From NCBI RefSeq assembly GCF_019649055.1, contig NW_026570317.1:434001-498000 (forward strand): DNA of 64,000 nucleotides. The letters are read 5' to 3'. Source of the stretch: Paramacrobiotus metropolitanus (taxonomy: Eukaryota; Tardigrada; Eutardigrada; Parachela; Macrobiotidae). Shown here piece after piece: positions 21,849 to 33,613 of this stretch. The position numbers were made by a program, and so were the translations under genes. The notes under the pieces were generated by a model. It did not search any database. It was not told the origin of the DNA and worked only from the letters and a program-made list of their open reading frames with translations. Numbering within the stretch: the stretch's first letter is position 1; every line of letters begins with the position of its first letter.

Positions 21849-23083
21849 TCAAAACGAATCCTTCAACCACAGAATCCTCAGCAAAATCAACTGGGCAAAA
21901 TCCAGTACCAGATCCCCAAAGACCCCGCCCATCATCACCCACATAATCACACGCTTAATGAAATAGGCGCTGCAATGTGGCGGCCGGTTCCACATGTAGT
22001 ATTCCGGCCACAGCGGTGCGTTGTAACAATCCGTGAAGTTGTCAGTGAAGTCCGGGTCATGGGCGTACCAGCGGAAGCGGATGGCGATGTACAGGATGAT
22101 GGACATCAGGGCGCCGGCGGCCACGATGGCTTCCATCAGCCGCAGCGGGTAGTTGAAGGATTTTTGGAAGAAGAGGGAAATGGTAAGGATTCCGTAGAAG
22201 AGTTCCATAGCGCCCAGGACGAAGCCGGGTTTCAGGAAGTCCTCGGCGGTGTTCTGGGTGTGGAAGGTCCAACTGCTGATTTCCACTGTAATCAAAAGCA
22301 TATGCAAAAAAGAATACAGGCATAAATCTCTGTTAAAGTACGGGGACCGGCGGCGCCATCCAGCGCTAATTTAAAGAATTTAATTTTTGCTCTAACGCCT
22401 ATCGCACAAACAAACTTTTTTTGGATTCCGGTGCTGTGTTCAGTTTGCATTAAAATGAATGTTTTCCAGTTGTAATCTCATCGTTAATTTAGGATGGTAT
22501 TAAATTTGTGAAGCGCCAACCGATTGTACGATTGTCATTTTCACGTTGTCTACAGATTAACGACGTTTTAATTATTCCACAAAAATTAAAGAGGCCAAAT
22601 TATTCCACGTTGTTTTGTACGAAGTTTTATTAGTTATTCCACAAAAATTAAAGAAACACTGAAATCACGGCGCGATGTTGTTATAATTTGGCGGCAATTT
22701 GACACCATTGGTTTGCGTCTGAATTATTAATTTTGTCCCAGATGAAAAAATTTAAGTTACTAGCTCAAAGAACGACTTTCGAAAATCACGACTGATATTT
22801 TAACTGTATCGGAGAAACGCAGTGGACGTCGGCTTCACTTCTTGAATTGTTGTCAACTGGTCTGGTGGTCTCATAGATAGAAAGTACTTCAAAGTACAGT
22901 ACGTTAAAAGTGGGCCCGTAGTTATGTAGATTGTAAATGAAGAATACCTTGGAAGAATTGTGCATTCAGTTTCTTACCTATAATTTGCAGGCCGATATAT
23001 ATTAATCCGAGAATAATGTGAATTCCACCGAAAATTATGCGTAAATGATATTTGGTCAATTTCTTGGGTAACTTCATCTTCAT
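21849..23083 (-). CDS. Four-helix membrane protein, two exons
   Basis: Exon 1 is 23083-22978 (MKMKLPKKL..., donor G/GTAAGA). Exon 2 is 22285-21849, after TTACAG. The split codon G/TG gives Val and the phases match, for 180 residues. Four hydrophobic helices are seen: about 15-35 (GGIHIILGLIYIGLQII), 60-80 (LGAMELFYGILTISLFF), 90-112 (IVAAGALMSIILYIAI) and 150-176. A loop between helices 3 and 4 contains Cys, Trp and the glycosylation-like NFT, so it is probably extracellular. Lys-rich residues at the N-terminus should face the cytoplasm. The layout fits tetraspan or MARVEL-like proteins, but I see no CCG motif of true tetraspanins. Function unknown. Confidence 0.72.
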
Positions 23084-23608
23084 CGATTTCGTGCAGTAAT
23101 ACGAGTAATATTCTGTCCGGTGAACAAGGCCTTTGATGTGTTGATTAAACTGGTAATATTACGTTTTTCAGAGTGCAAAGCGCTGAACTGAGTGAGCAGA
23201 TATATCTTCCCACGGACGGTGGCAACTTGGTAAGTTTGCAATTATTATTAGCTCTTAAAAAGATAAGAAATGATTCACAGCATCTTGATACCGGCATCTT
23301 TAGGTCAGTGCAATTTCTGTGGAATGCGCGCATCATTCGGCAGCGGATTTTATGGAGTTGTCAAGCGCTTATAAGATCGTTAATTTATAGAGATTGAAGC
23401 ATCCATAGGGCTGCTTAAAACACCGCGTAACGATCTGAAGCGAAAGAAATTTGAAATAATCTTTCGCTGTATTTTGTTCTCGGTTTTTACGTTCCACTTA
23501 TTAGCAAATGTTTATTGTTGGCATACGCTTACACTGTTAGTGAAGAAGATACGTCATATACACGTAATAAAAATATACATATTACATCATTTACATGTAC
23601 ACATATTG

Positions 23609-23752
23609 TACTGTACCCGCGCGAGTAAAGGGACAGTAAATTCCCCTGGACCGCCAGCACTAGACGTCGGTTTCTTTGATGTCGAAGTATCCGACGCCTA
23701 GTGCGGGCGGTCTGGGGCAATTTTCTGTCCCTTAAACACGCGCAGGTACAGT
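23609..23752. mobile_element. Long-hairpin element with TA ends
   Basis: Arms of about 60 bases pair with few mismatches around a 20-base centre. The ends read TA/CTGTACC...GGTACAG/TA. The inner arm carries GGGACAG and GGACCGCC with their complements. It resembles a fold-back non-autonomous element, and its CTGTA start resembles the element at 8619. Confidence 0.65.
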
Positions 23753-23913
23753 ATATGCTTACATATCATAACATAATAATGTATACACGGACTCACATAA
23801 ATATACAGCTTAGGACTAAAAAGACGGATAATTCCACCCACAGCATTCCGAACGCATGCGGCGCAGCGCGCTGTATGACTTAGCTAAAATGAAATTTTTC
23901 ACACTGATATCTT

Positions 23914-26050
23914 TACATATACAAGGTAAGCCTCGCACTCCGCGCTCGGCAAATGTGTAGTGGAAAGGTCAGGCTTGAATTTATGGACTGTTACGAGATA
24001 CGACAGTAGTGTAAACCGTTAACGACACCAGTCGTGGTAGTGGACAGTGCTGGTAGATCGGTCACTTACTCACCTACAGATTTTGCTCACGGGACAGTGT
24101 TGGTAGCTCGATCACTCACTTACCTACAGATTTTGCTCATGGGTCGTGGTAGCTCGGTCACTCACTCACCTACAGATTTTGCTCACGGGACAGTCGCTGA
24201 CTCATTATTATGCTATCGCAAAAATCAAAAGCGTACACTCGACGTACAGTACAAACTATTGTACATTAATGCATAATATTGTCCCAGATCCATGGTTACA
24301 TTTGTCCTTACTTCAAATGTCATACTTACTTAAATTGCAGAGTTCTACGCAATTTTGTTGTCAGGCTTCTCAAGTACTGTAAGCACTTAAGTAAAACAAC
24401 ACTTTGTCTGGATCGTCCCGAAATCTCAGGAAGACTATTTAAGATCAAAATGTCACCCGTCCTCACTGGGGTTGACATTCTAAGTATGTTAAATGTAAGG
24501 TGCCGTAAATTTTTTCCGCCCCTCACCTTTTGCTATGGTCCTTACGAAATTTCTGGATGACCTCGTAGTCTAATCCATGGAGATTCAGGCTTTTCTATAC
24601 TTAAAACGACTAAGAGAGTTTTCAAACCTTGCAGTTCTAGGGACAAACAAAATTCAGCGTAAATACCTATGGAAAATAAGATTAGTTTCAAGACTAAGAA
24701 GGACTTAAACCGACCACGCGTTGATTTTTCCATAATAACCCACGGAGTTACGCCTTGCGACGGTAAGATTGTATGAATACAAGGTAAGCCTCGCGCTCCG
24801 CGCTCGGCAAGTCAGTATTGGAAAGGTCAGGCTTGAATTTATGGATTATCTTAGCCCACTCGGTCATTCACTCGCGTAACAGATTTTGCTCAAGGAACAG
24901 TTGTGGTAGATCGGTCCCTTACTCATCTACAGAATTTGCTCACGGGACAGCAGTGGTAGCTCGGTCACGCCCTCTCCTACAGATTTTGCTCAAAGGACGG
25001 TGTTGGTAGCTCTTTTACTCGCTCATCTAGAGATTTTGATGATGAGTTGTGGTAGATCGGTCGGTCACTCATCTACAGATTTCGTTTGGACGCCTAATGG
25101 ACGGTAAGACTGTGTGAATGATGCTGCAAGGGTACAAAAGCCTTTCGCAGCTGCGCTGACTAGGTCAGGTCCTCCTATAAACCTTTTTTAACGTTAAGTC
25201 CTTTACTTTTGTACTATACGTAACAGTAAAATTAATAATAATTTAGTACAGTATATTCCCAGATCCATAGTTACGGTTTTCTGTATCTGTATTTAACTTC
25301 ACCTACAGCGTGGTAGCGCCAAGTTGAAGACAGTTGGTTGCCAATTATTAAAATTTCAGAGTTTGGTACTTTTAACTCAAAAGCAAAAACAGCAAAAATT
25401 TAAAAAAAAAATTAAGACAGCAAAAATTTTTTAAAAAATTAAGACAGCAAAAATTTTTTTTCAAATAGGTGAACCGTGAACCATAGTTTTATCCATAATA
25501 ATTGAGCAGAACTAACAAGTACAGGGAAGTGAGGGGGCGAATTAAATATGCGCTGTCTTCAACTTGGCGCTACCACGCTGTATATCCGTAAGTACTTATC
25601 GTTAAAATAACACGTGCTGTACAGATGTCAGGTACCTCAAATAAAAAGTAAGAGGGTGCTTTGTCAGGATCATCCACAAATTTCAGGAAGGCAAAAGACC
25701 ACAAAAATCCCACCCGCCCCTCGTGGTGGTTGAGTTCCTGAGTATTGTTAACTGTATGGTTCTGCAAAATTCGTCACCCTGCCCTCGTCCTTACTGTCCA
25801 TACGTAATTTCTCGATGATCCCGTTATGTTAAGTACACAAACATGGATTTCGTATGTTCTCCAGTACTTAAGACGACTAAGAGAGATTGTGGAACTGGAA
25901 GGGTCTAGGTTCAATCAAAATTCAACGTAAATACCTATGGAAAACAAGAATTATTTCAAGACTAAGCTTGACTTAAACCGACCACGCGTTGATTTATCCA
26001 TAATAACCCACGAAATTACGCCTTTTGACGGTAAGATTGTATGAATATAT
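23914..26050 (+). repeat. Tandem duplication of a ~0.9-kb unit containing a ~50-bp minisatellite
   Basis: Two diverged copies, about 23914-24777 and 24778-26050, start with ACAAGGTAAGCCTCGC and share CCGACCACGCGTTGATTT and CCATAATAACCCACG near their ends (24710-24780, 25975-26048). Each contains a minisatellite with unit CTACAGATTTTGCTCACGGG plus about 30 more bases, at about 24046-24200 and 24880-25085. The second copy is longer partly because of an inserted element at 25306-25580. No coding sequence. Confidence 0.7.
25306..25580. mobile_element. 275-bp inverted-repeat element with TA target duplication
   Basis: Perfect 28-bp terminal inverted repeats, starting CAGCGTGGTAGCGCC (25306-25333, 25553-25580), with flanking TA (25304-25305, 25581-25582). 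The interior holds a short tandem repeat, ATTAAGACAGCAAAAATTTT. The sister repeat copy near 24310 lacks it, which supports insertion. CAG...CTG ends with TA fit Tc1/mariner. Confidence 0.8.
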
Positions 26051-26587
26051 AGATGTAGATATCTAACTGATACTTTAACGTATACTGAAGCGCTAATTTC
26101 TGCAGTGCTACCAGAAAATGCGGGAAATATACAGTTAACGGAAAAAGCGGGAAAAACCGAAACTCTTTTTTCCCGCGCTGTGGCACGGACAAGCACATAA
26201 AACATCATTAGAAAATTCCACTGCCGTGCAAAAGGTTGTGCCCTGCCGACGTGATAGGCCACTGAGAGTTACTCCGAGGTTATTGAATAATAAAACGATA
26301 CCAACATTTTCTGTTCATTTTGTAGTGCCTTTGTGATAAGTTAAACGGTCATATTGCGGTAGTTTTGTGCGGATATCATAAAGCTTGTGGGCGTACTTGC
26401 GTATCTACGGTTTACAAGGTATCATGGGCTGGCAGATCGATACTTGGTTTAACCGCTTGCGCTTCCATCTACGACAAGTGGGACCGCTTGTACTGCTCAT
26501 CCTCGTACAGAGTTTTTGCGTCAGGAAAATTAATCAAGATTGAGATGCATACTCGTATAACGCAGAACTACGCTTTCTGTTCTCGGA

Positions 26588-27652
26588 GGCAGGGGATAAA
26601 AGGTGGCAGTGGCATCTGCCACTGGCAATTGCCACTGGCAGTGGCATCTGCCGTTATGCTTGTGGCAAACGATAAAACGTGGCAATTGCCAAAAACAGCT
26701 ATGCGTACCTTTTACGAAAAGTTGAGACCAAGAAATTTGACAAAACTAAGAAAGGGTTATCCTAGTGAATGGTGTTGGTAATAATACTGGTTACACCGTG
26801 CCTGTAGTGGTAAACTGAGTAGGGCTGATACCGATGGGGCAATGAGATTGGAAGTGATTATGGTACTGCTACTATGTATTCAGTCTTTAATTTTCTGTTT
26901 TTCGAATTAGGTGGAGGTTTTGTCAGGCCTTTCAGTTTTTAGCTTGTAACGTTCTGAGGAGAAACTTAAAGATATAACCGGCTTCTACTTAACAGTTTAA
27001 ATTTTTAGCTCGATTGGTGGCATTCAGAATTGTATCCAAAACAGAATTTTTTTACGATTCGTAACAAAAAATAGGTTTCGGTAACAGTTCTACCTAATGT
27101 TAAACGTTGACCGACAGTTATCCCTTTTCTAAGTTTTAAGTCGGAGACACTTAAAACCGGCACCACAGTTATGGACAGCAACTTGTAATAATTCGAGCTA
27201 TCAGAAGCCGATACGCCACAAGCACTACAGTGTTTAACGTAACAATTCAAAAAGACCACAAATTATAAAGTATTTGCCAGAAGAATTAAATTATTATTGC
27301 TCTACGGTCCGTTCATCAAAATTACAACCTCCCTATATTTGTAAATTGCAGTTACCAATGACTTCGAATTGTTTTCATTCATTAATAATCCGTGATTTAT
27401 TCCGCGCGAAGTCTACTGGTCGGTTATACACGACTTGGGTTCGGCAATATAGCCAAGCAATTTTTGAACCATTTCTGACCATGAGATGACACGGTTTAAG
27501 TTAATGTTTAAATCGGTGTCCCGAATCAGTTTATTTGGAATTTCGTGTTTGTGGCAACTGCCATGTTTTATCGCTTGCCAGTGAGCTGCCACTGCCAGTG
27601 GCAATTGCCAGTTGCCAGTGGCAGGTGCCACTGCCACCTTTTACCCCCTGCC
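26588..27652. mobile_element. 1065-bp element with long inverted repeats and 9-bp target duplication
   Basis: Terminal repeats of about 100 bases start GGCAGGGGATAAAAGGTGG and are rich in TGCCACTGGCA palindromes. The 9-base sequence GTTCTCGGA occurs directly outside both ends (26579-26587, 27653-27661). Long inverted repeats with a 9-bp duplication are the hallmark of Mutator-like elements. The interior has no transposase that I can read, so this is a non-autonomous copy. Confidence 0.75.
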
Positions 27653-27661
27653 GTTCTCGGA

Positions 27662-29056
27662 CCGCTGTATGACACGACCACACCGTTACGAACGGGAAAG
27701 CGTGTTTAGCGTTTACGAGTTATGTCGGAAATTGGTCCAGTCTGTATGCCAAATGCGCTTATAACTACAGATAATTACAGGTTACCAGCCCATGTGTTAG
27801 GTTGACCACAAGGCAGAATATACTTGGCTTTAGTCCTTTCTTATGAGCCGATTGCTGTCATTTGCTTTTCATCACCGCAGGACTTGTAGCCATAGTAGAA
27901 ATTAACCGCGTCCCGTTAGCTGCATACTCAAGGGTAGGTAGAATAATAGTCGACCAATGCGAAGCAGAGGTCCTCTATGTGCAGGAAATTTAGGCTTGGG
28001 TCTGTCCATCAGGTCACGCAGTAAGTGCACTCACTACGGCAAGCTTAGTACCTACTACGGCATATTAATTAAGCGAAAGCCCTCTGTTTTCACGAAAGTA
28101 AGACATTAGCCTGTCCGTCGTTCGCGCAATAAGTTGAATATAAGGTCTATTAAAAATTAAAAATACTAGGTATTACCCACGAACTAACCTTTCTGCCGGT
28201 CACGATCTACGCACTAAGTTACGGTTCACCTTCTTCGCTGTTCTTGGGAGAAACAGTCCACACGAAAAACATTCTTAGCGCTACAAAACAGTCTTTTTTA
28301 ACAATAAGCTGCCAGTTTAACATTGCGTGCTCTTTGCAAATGACACGATTCGTAGTTCGTACTACCTTTGAGCACTGGATCAATTTTGTATCAATTTTGC
28401 AAGCTGAATGCTCAGTCTGTGACACTTTGAGAAGCTGTCAGGTTCAGTACTTATGTATACTCGAGCGGTTCGTGTTAAAGCTGTACTGCAACAAGTGGTC
28501 AACCAGCTTGGAAAGCTCACGAATGTCGTCGCGCTTCGGTTGGCCAGCCATTTGGAGTGTCTGGTAAAGTTGGACCAACCACAATTGGTCCACAAATATA
28601 ATATGATCGTCAATTCAATATTGGTGCGCGTTTTTGACGGTTCCTTGTTAGTCAGACTCATTTGATATTTATTTCGAAGTAGGCCCAAAACTTTATCGGT
28701 TGCGCGCATGATTCTGTAAATTCTGCTGATTACTACGTGAACCGTAAGATACGTATGGATAATTTTAAAGTCTTTTAGGTATGATATACTCGTATTCGTG
28801 ATCCTCATACTTGCGTGCACGAGCTTATGACTAAAGTGTTAACAAGAAACAATAAAATTTCCTGTCCGTTTCGCGTTAAGTGTCTTAACTAGGGTTATTG
28901 TATTTTTTTTACATTACAAGGTGGCACGTAAGAGCAACAGCTTATTTTTAAGAATCACTTGTAGCGGCTACTTCAAGGGGTAAGAAAAGTTATTATTTCA
29001 CAATTTCACAATAAAGGAATCCACACCGTTAGTCCAGTTGATTCCCATTTGTAATC
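27662..29056. other. No confident gene
   Basis: Overlapping frames of 60-146 codons on both strands near 28.2-28.8 kb show no motif and no splice chain. Otherwise AT-rich intergenic DNA. Confidence 0.4.
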
Positions 29057-31893
29057 CTACAAGGCCGTAAATTCATCAACTTGAAGCACATAGTCGCAAC
29101 TATTTTGTCTAATGAAGTTTAGAAATTTGAACAACTCCATTGCAGAACTTCTGTCATTCTTTAGTAAACACAAGCTGCGGCGAACACATTCGGCAATTTC
29201 TGCAGGAATACGGTCATCAACATATGGAATAAAGCCGTCTTCTGCTATTAATTTTATGAACTGACAGTCATCCATTGCGGGTCCAGCTTCCCACTTTTCA
29301 GTTTCTTTCGAAAGCCACTGTTTATGGATCTCCAGTGCACAATTAGCCATCTCCAGGATTATACAACCATAACTCCACATGTCAGATTTCCGTCCAGGAG
29401 TTTCGGAGCCAGTGCAACAAGCTTCTGGAGAACCTCTGGCGCCATATAGCGGATTGTTCCACGAATATGTTGGATGTCGCAAGAACGAGTGTCAAAACGT
29501 TGTAACTGCACGCTATCGTCCAAATCGCCGATTATCATCCGAATCTCCTGTCTGCTAAACCGTGTGAGAATATTTGCTGGTTTTAGATCACCGTGCACGA
29601 TATCGTTGTAATGAAGAAACTGTAAGCCGTCAGCGATTTCCGAAGCGTAACGCACAACTGCTGGACAATCCAGTAACAACTTTGTCGATTCGTCGGTGGA
29701 GACATGTAACCGAATTCTTTTCTGTCGTTCTAAAAGGTCAGACAAATCTCCATCTGTAAATACAAGAAAAACGTTTTCCTGCTGGCATGGCGAAACAACT
29801 TGGTTTCAGATGTTTAGACTCAGGCTATAAAAGCCGGTTTCCTTTTTCAGGATTTTTCAAGCTTTGTTGTAACGGCCCATGATTATGGTGACGGCAGCTC
29901 AACCAAAATGAATCTCCGCTATTTTTTAAATTGTAAAAATGGTTAATAATTTTGACAACCTAAAGACTGCTTTTAGTTTTCGCGGAACATGATTTAAACC
30001 CTGTTTTCTTTCAAATATGCCCTTTCAGTTTCGAGTTTGCAGCCACATTTCAGCGCACCCGGACAACTGGGAGTGTGACATCTGCCGCACTCAAATTCGG
30101 CAAGCGCTTTTTGCCGCGGGACCTACGGACGCTTGGACACTTTGGCTGGGACAATTTGCTTGGAGAAGTTCTCACTTTGCACCATTTTGACGCAAACGAA
30201 TTCGACACGCTCAGTTTTCGATTGCTTTCCTGGCGTTTTCTTAGGTTATCAGATATTCTTTAAGTTTTCTTAGTATTTTTCTTAAGTTTTTTAGGTTTTC
30301 TTGAGTACTCTCAGATATTCTTAGGTTGTATAGGTAAGTGCCTTAACTCTTAAGTTTCATAGTTGTCTTAGGATATGTAGGTTTGTCGGTTTCCTGGACT
30401 GCCTAGGCTTCTGAGGCTTCATCTATTTTTCGGCTTATTTAGTTTTCTTAGGTTTTTAAGTTTTTGCTTTTTTGCTTAGAATTGTTTGACTGTTTTATTG
30501 TGCCTAAAAAAAATCTGCACCATAAAATTTAATAGAAATGCATTTTCGTCGCATAAACGGTCTGGTTGCGAAATGTCTTGCGGCATGCTTCCCTGCCGAC
30601 AAAATGTCTTCTGCGAGACGTCGCGTTGCCATTTTCAGGTGGGTTGGATAGAAACTGGATTTAAACTTCCCAAACTATAGCTGAGGTACTTCAGCACAGG
30701 GTAGTTGCGCGCACAAATGGTTTTTGAACAACTTATGCACTTAATGGTATTCAAGTACTGTATAAAACTACATGCCTATAGCACCAGGAAAAACTTTGGG
30801 AAAAGCGAACGTTTCAGTTGATGCCCACAAAAGTCCCCAGTGTAACGAATGTATATATGTTACAGATAGGACGGTTTGTTTTTAGTGAACAAATTTTCAA
30901 TATGTACAAAATTCGTTGCTCGTTGCTTACCGCAGTAATCCATCATAATTTCGACGAGAGCGCCTCGACTCGCCGCTACTAGTGTAACTTTGTGATAAGT
31001 AACAATGTGTGGATGGTTTAACTCAACGATGGTGTTCATCCGCCGGCACCAAGAGGTCCACTTGTTATTGTCTTCCATTAGCTTTGACTGCGTCTCCAGA
31101 GTTACGACCTTAATTGCGACTGGTTGTTGTTCGTCTCCGGTAAAATTGCCACTCTCTGTGATAACTCCTTCATAAACCGCACCAAAGCTTCCCCCACCAA
31201 GATAGTCCGTGATGCGGTAGCTATAGCGACACGTTCTGCCAAACAGTACAATTTCCTCTGGCTTATTTCCTTCACTCTTGCTTTTTCCAAGAAGCATATT
31301 ATATTTTTCAACAAACTTCATATCCTGCCTCTGTATGACGCAAGTTTTGAACTGGCCCTGTAGAACAAGTTAAAAAATAGCCTGTAGAATAGGTAGACAT
31401 GCAAAACATATTTTGCCAGACGGTCTTTCACATACCCAAAGTCGGTTATAAAGCAGCATCAAATCAGGATCTCCGAGGATTGTGTCGTACACATACGGTG
31501 CTCCTTTTCCTAGGTCAGTTAGCATATCATAAATGCCGCGCATGATGCCTTCTCCGAGAAATTCCTCGTGTTTCCTCTTGTTCATTATGGCAGTGCGAAG
31601 TTTAGTACGGATGAATTCGTGGCACACGATGCAATCCCGAAACATCATAAGAGATAGCTCGTTCATGAGTATTTTTGAGCCTGGGTCGTCCTTTATCTGG
31701 GGACGATATCCCTTATATAAGTAATTTAACCTTGAAAAAACTTTGATTTACCAGTTACCGGGTTGTTACTTTGATTTACCAAATCTTGAATCAGGTTTCC
31801 CATGTGGCACACGGTGAGGCTAAGGCATGTCCATAGCAGACATAAAGCAGACAGAAATTCAGGGTTGGGAAGTAGCGCAATTTCTTTGCATAT
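29057..31893 (-). pseudogene. Cullin-kinase fusion family member, frameshifted
   Basis: Exons on the minus strand: 31893-31780 (114 nt), 31696-31436 (261 nt), 31357-30931, 29753-29057. Borders are GT/AG and phases match through to the last exon. The first two encode cullin-repeat sequence (PNPEFLSALCLLW; MMFRDCIVCHEFIR). The third has the kinase glycine loop (YLGGGSFGAVYEG) and VAIK. The last has HGDLKPANIL, IGDLDDS in place of DFG, YMAPE and PGRKSDMWSYGC. A one-base deletion (or equivalent) near 29405-29420, between APE and GRKSD, breaks the frame, so the product would stop early; a sequencing error is possible. The exons for the first cullin segment were not found. A fold-back element sits directly upstream at 31954-33593. 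Confidence 0.75.
30060..30480 (+). repeat. Low-complexity CTTAGGTTTT repeat in kinase intron
   Basis: Reiterated CTTAGGTTTTCTTAAG-like words at 30235-30480, preceded by a G-rich block (GGACAATTTGCTTGG, CATTTTGACGCA). The same pairing of blocks recurs at about 34545-34980, and reversed at about 35640-35990. Probably parts of one repeat family. Confidence 0.4.
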
Positions 31894-31953
31894 CTATGTC
31901 AAAGAAGCATGTTAATCCGGCAGACTTTGCTCTTGTCGGTTTTTAATACAGTA

Positions 31954-33593
31954 CTTCGAATGCTGCCTTATATGGGCTCCCCTTATATAGGGGGAAAAAT
32001 GTGTCTAGCCGAACCAATCCCTTGTACTTCTGATGTAAGCCAGCTGGTGGTTTACGTTGTGGCTGCACAGCGTTTTATGTAAAGCGCTGCTATTAAGGCT
32101 GTGCAGTGCCGCTCTACAGTAGTATAGGCTTCTGGCGAAGCTATACAGGCTTGCTACTGATCGTAAAACTTTCGAGCTGATCCGGAGACGGAGAAAGGGA
32201 ACAGAGAGAACGCCTATGTTAAGCTACCGTAGAGAAATTTTCTCGCCCGAATAAACGCTTATGGTTCTAAACTTTCCAGACTTTTGGAACTTTAAACACC
32301 ATCATCACCTGTGAAATTTCGCCTCCTTCTTTCTGATGATACCAAACGCGGCCGAATTCGATAATTAGAACGTTCACTGTTATAGTTTAATTGGCATGCT
32401 ATCGAAAGCCCACGGCATGTGCGCTGTCTCTCTCTTGCCCATATGACTGGCTTCATTGTGTGCGCCATTGTGTTCTTGGCGCTAAAATGTCTGGTTGCCC
32501 ACATCGGACGCCCGTTTCCGCTGGGCTTGCTTAATACCTGTTTTTTTCAGCGACGAGTCGGATTTACCAAGCCAAACCCATATGGTTCTGACCGCCCAGA
32601 CTTTCTCTGTCAGTCAGAACCAACCAAATGTTCAAAAGACCAAATCAAAACCGAAAGGTTCGGCTTTAACTGAAATTTTCCGTAGACTTCTATGCTATTT
32701 TCCGGAACAGCTAGGCTCCGCCCATCAGGGTTTTATGATGAGTAGCAAGCCTGTATAGCTTTGCCAGAAGCCTATACTACTGTAGAGCGGCACTGGGCTG
32801 TGCGGCATTGACGGTACATGTGGTATTAACTGCACCAGGCAGGTCCGGGCTATAATACAGTTTTAGCCTGTTTACCTGCAGTTGTACGAGTGCCGCTTAC
32901 CTGTTATCAGTACCTGCAATCTAAATAGCAGCGCTTTACATAAAACACTGTCAAGTCACAACGTAAACCACCAGCTGGCTTACATCAGAAGTACAAGGGA
33001 TTGGTTCGGCTAGACACATTTTTCCCCCTATATTACTCTCCCTTATCTGGGCTCCCGGCTTGTTAGCAATACCCGTCAAATTAAATTTATCGGATTTATA
33101 GCAAAACCCTTTTCTACTTCTTTCAACCGGATTTACAAGTGAGCACACCAAAGAATTCCGAAATTTCACATCCGAATTATATTTATATATTATATTATCT
33201 ATACAATATTATTTTTCATTAATTTCAACCGGATTTGCCAATGAACAAACTGAAAAATGCCGAAATTTCATGTCACTTTATTTTTTTCATGGGGTTCTCA
33301 GTGCAGTCAGTCTCAGTGCAGCGGGCGACGTTTAGAAAGGTTTTAATTTTAGAAAGATTTTGAAACTGTCGTTCATGCAACCTGAGCACTTTGAAACAAA
33401 CTAAATGCTACAAAAGTACTGGCAAAATAAGTACTTTAAATAAATCAAAAATTTTAGTCAGGCATAACTCTGATAACAGCTGCGAAAGTGTGAGTAATAA
33501 CGTAACCGCCCATGTAGAGGTTGCTCATATTGCTGGGGAGCCCAGATAAGGGAGAGTAATATAAGGGGAGCCCATATAAGGCAGCATTCGAAG
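31954..33593. mobile_element. 1640-bp fold-back element with TA target duplication
   Basis: The ends CTTCGAATGCTGCCTTATAT and its complement are flanked by TA (31952-31953, 33594-33595). The left arm 31954-32165 pairs with segments of 32735-33593, including CAGCTGGTGGTTTACGTTGTG near 32040 and its complement near 32960. The right arm carries two extra pieces: an unpaired block at about 32806-32925 and a nested element at 33033-33559. The interior has no transposase that I can read. Confidence 0.75.
33033..33559. mobile_element. 527-bp inverted-repeat element nested in the fold-back element
   Basis: Perfect 24-bp terminal repeats, starting TTACTCTCCCTTATCTGG (33033-33056, 33536-33559), with TA on both sides. 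The unoccupied target, CCCCCTATATAAGGGG, can be read from the other arm of the host element at about 31973-31990, which confirms the insertion. No coding sequence seen. Confidence 0.8.
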
Positions 33594-33613
33594 TAGTGGC
33601 TTTTACAGTTCCT

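Noticed and set aside
26365-26781. 138-codon frame with several Cys and Trp
   Set aside because: Its second half runs into the terminal repeat of the Mutator-like element, so it is not a conserved gene.
28244-28820. Overlapping frames on both strands near 28.5 kb
   Set aside because: Three frames are open at once, with no motif and no splice partners; no cullin or kinase similarity despite the neighbourhood.
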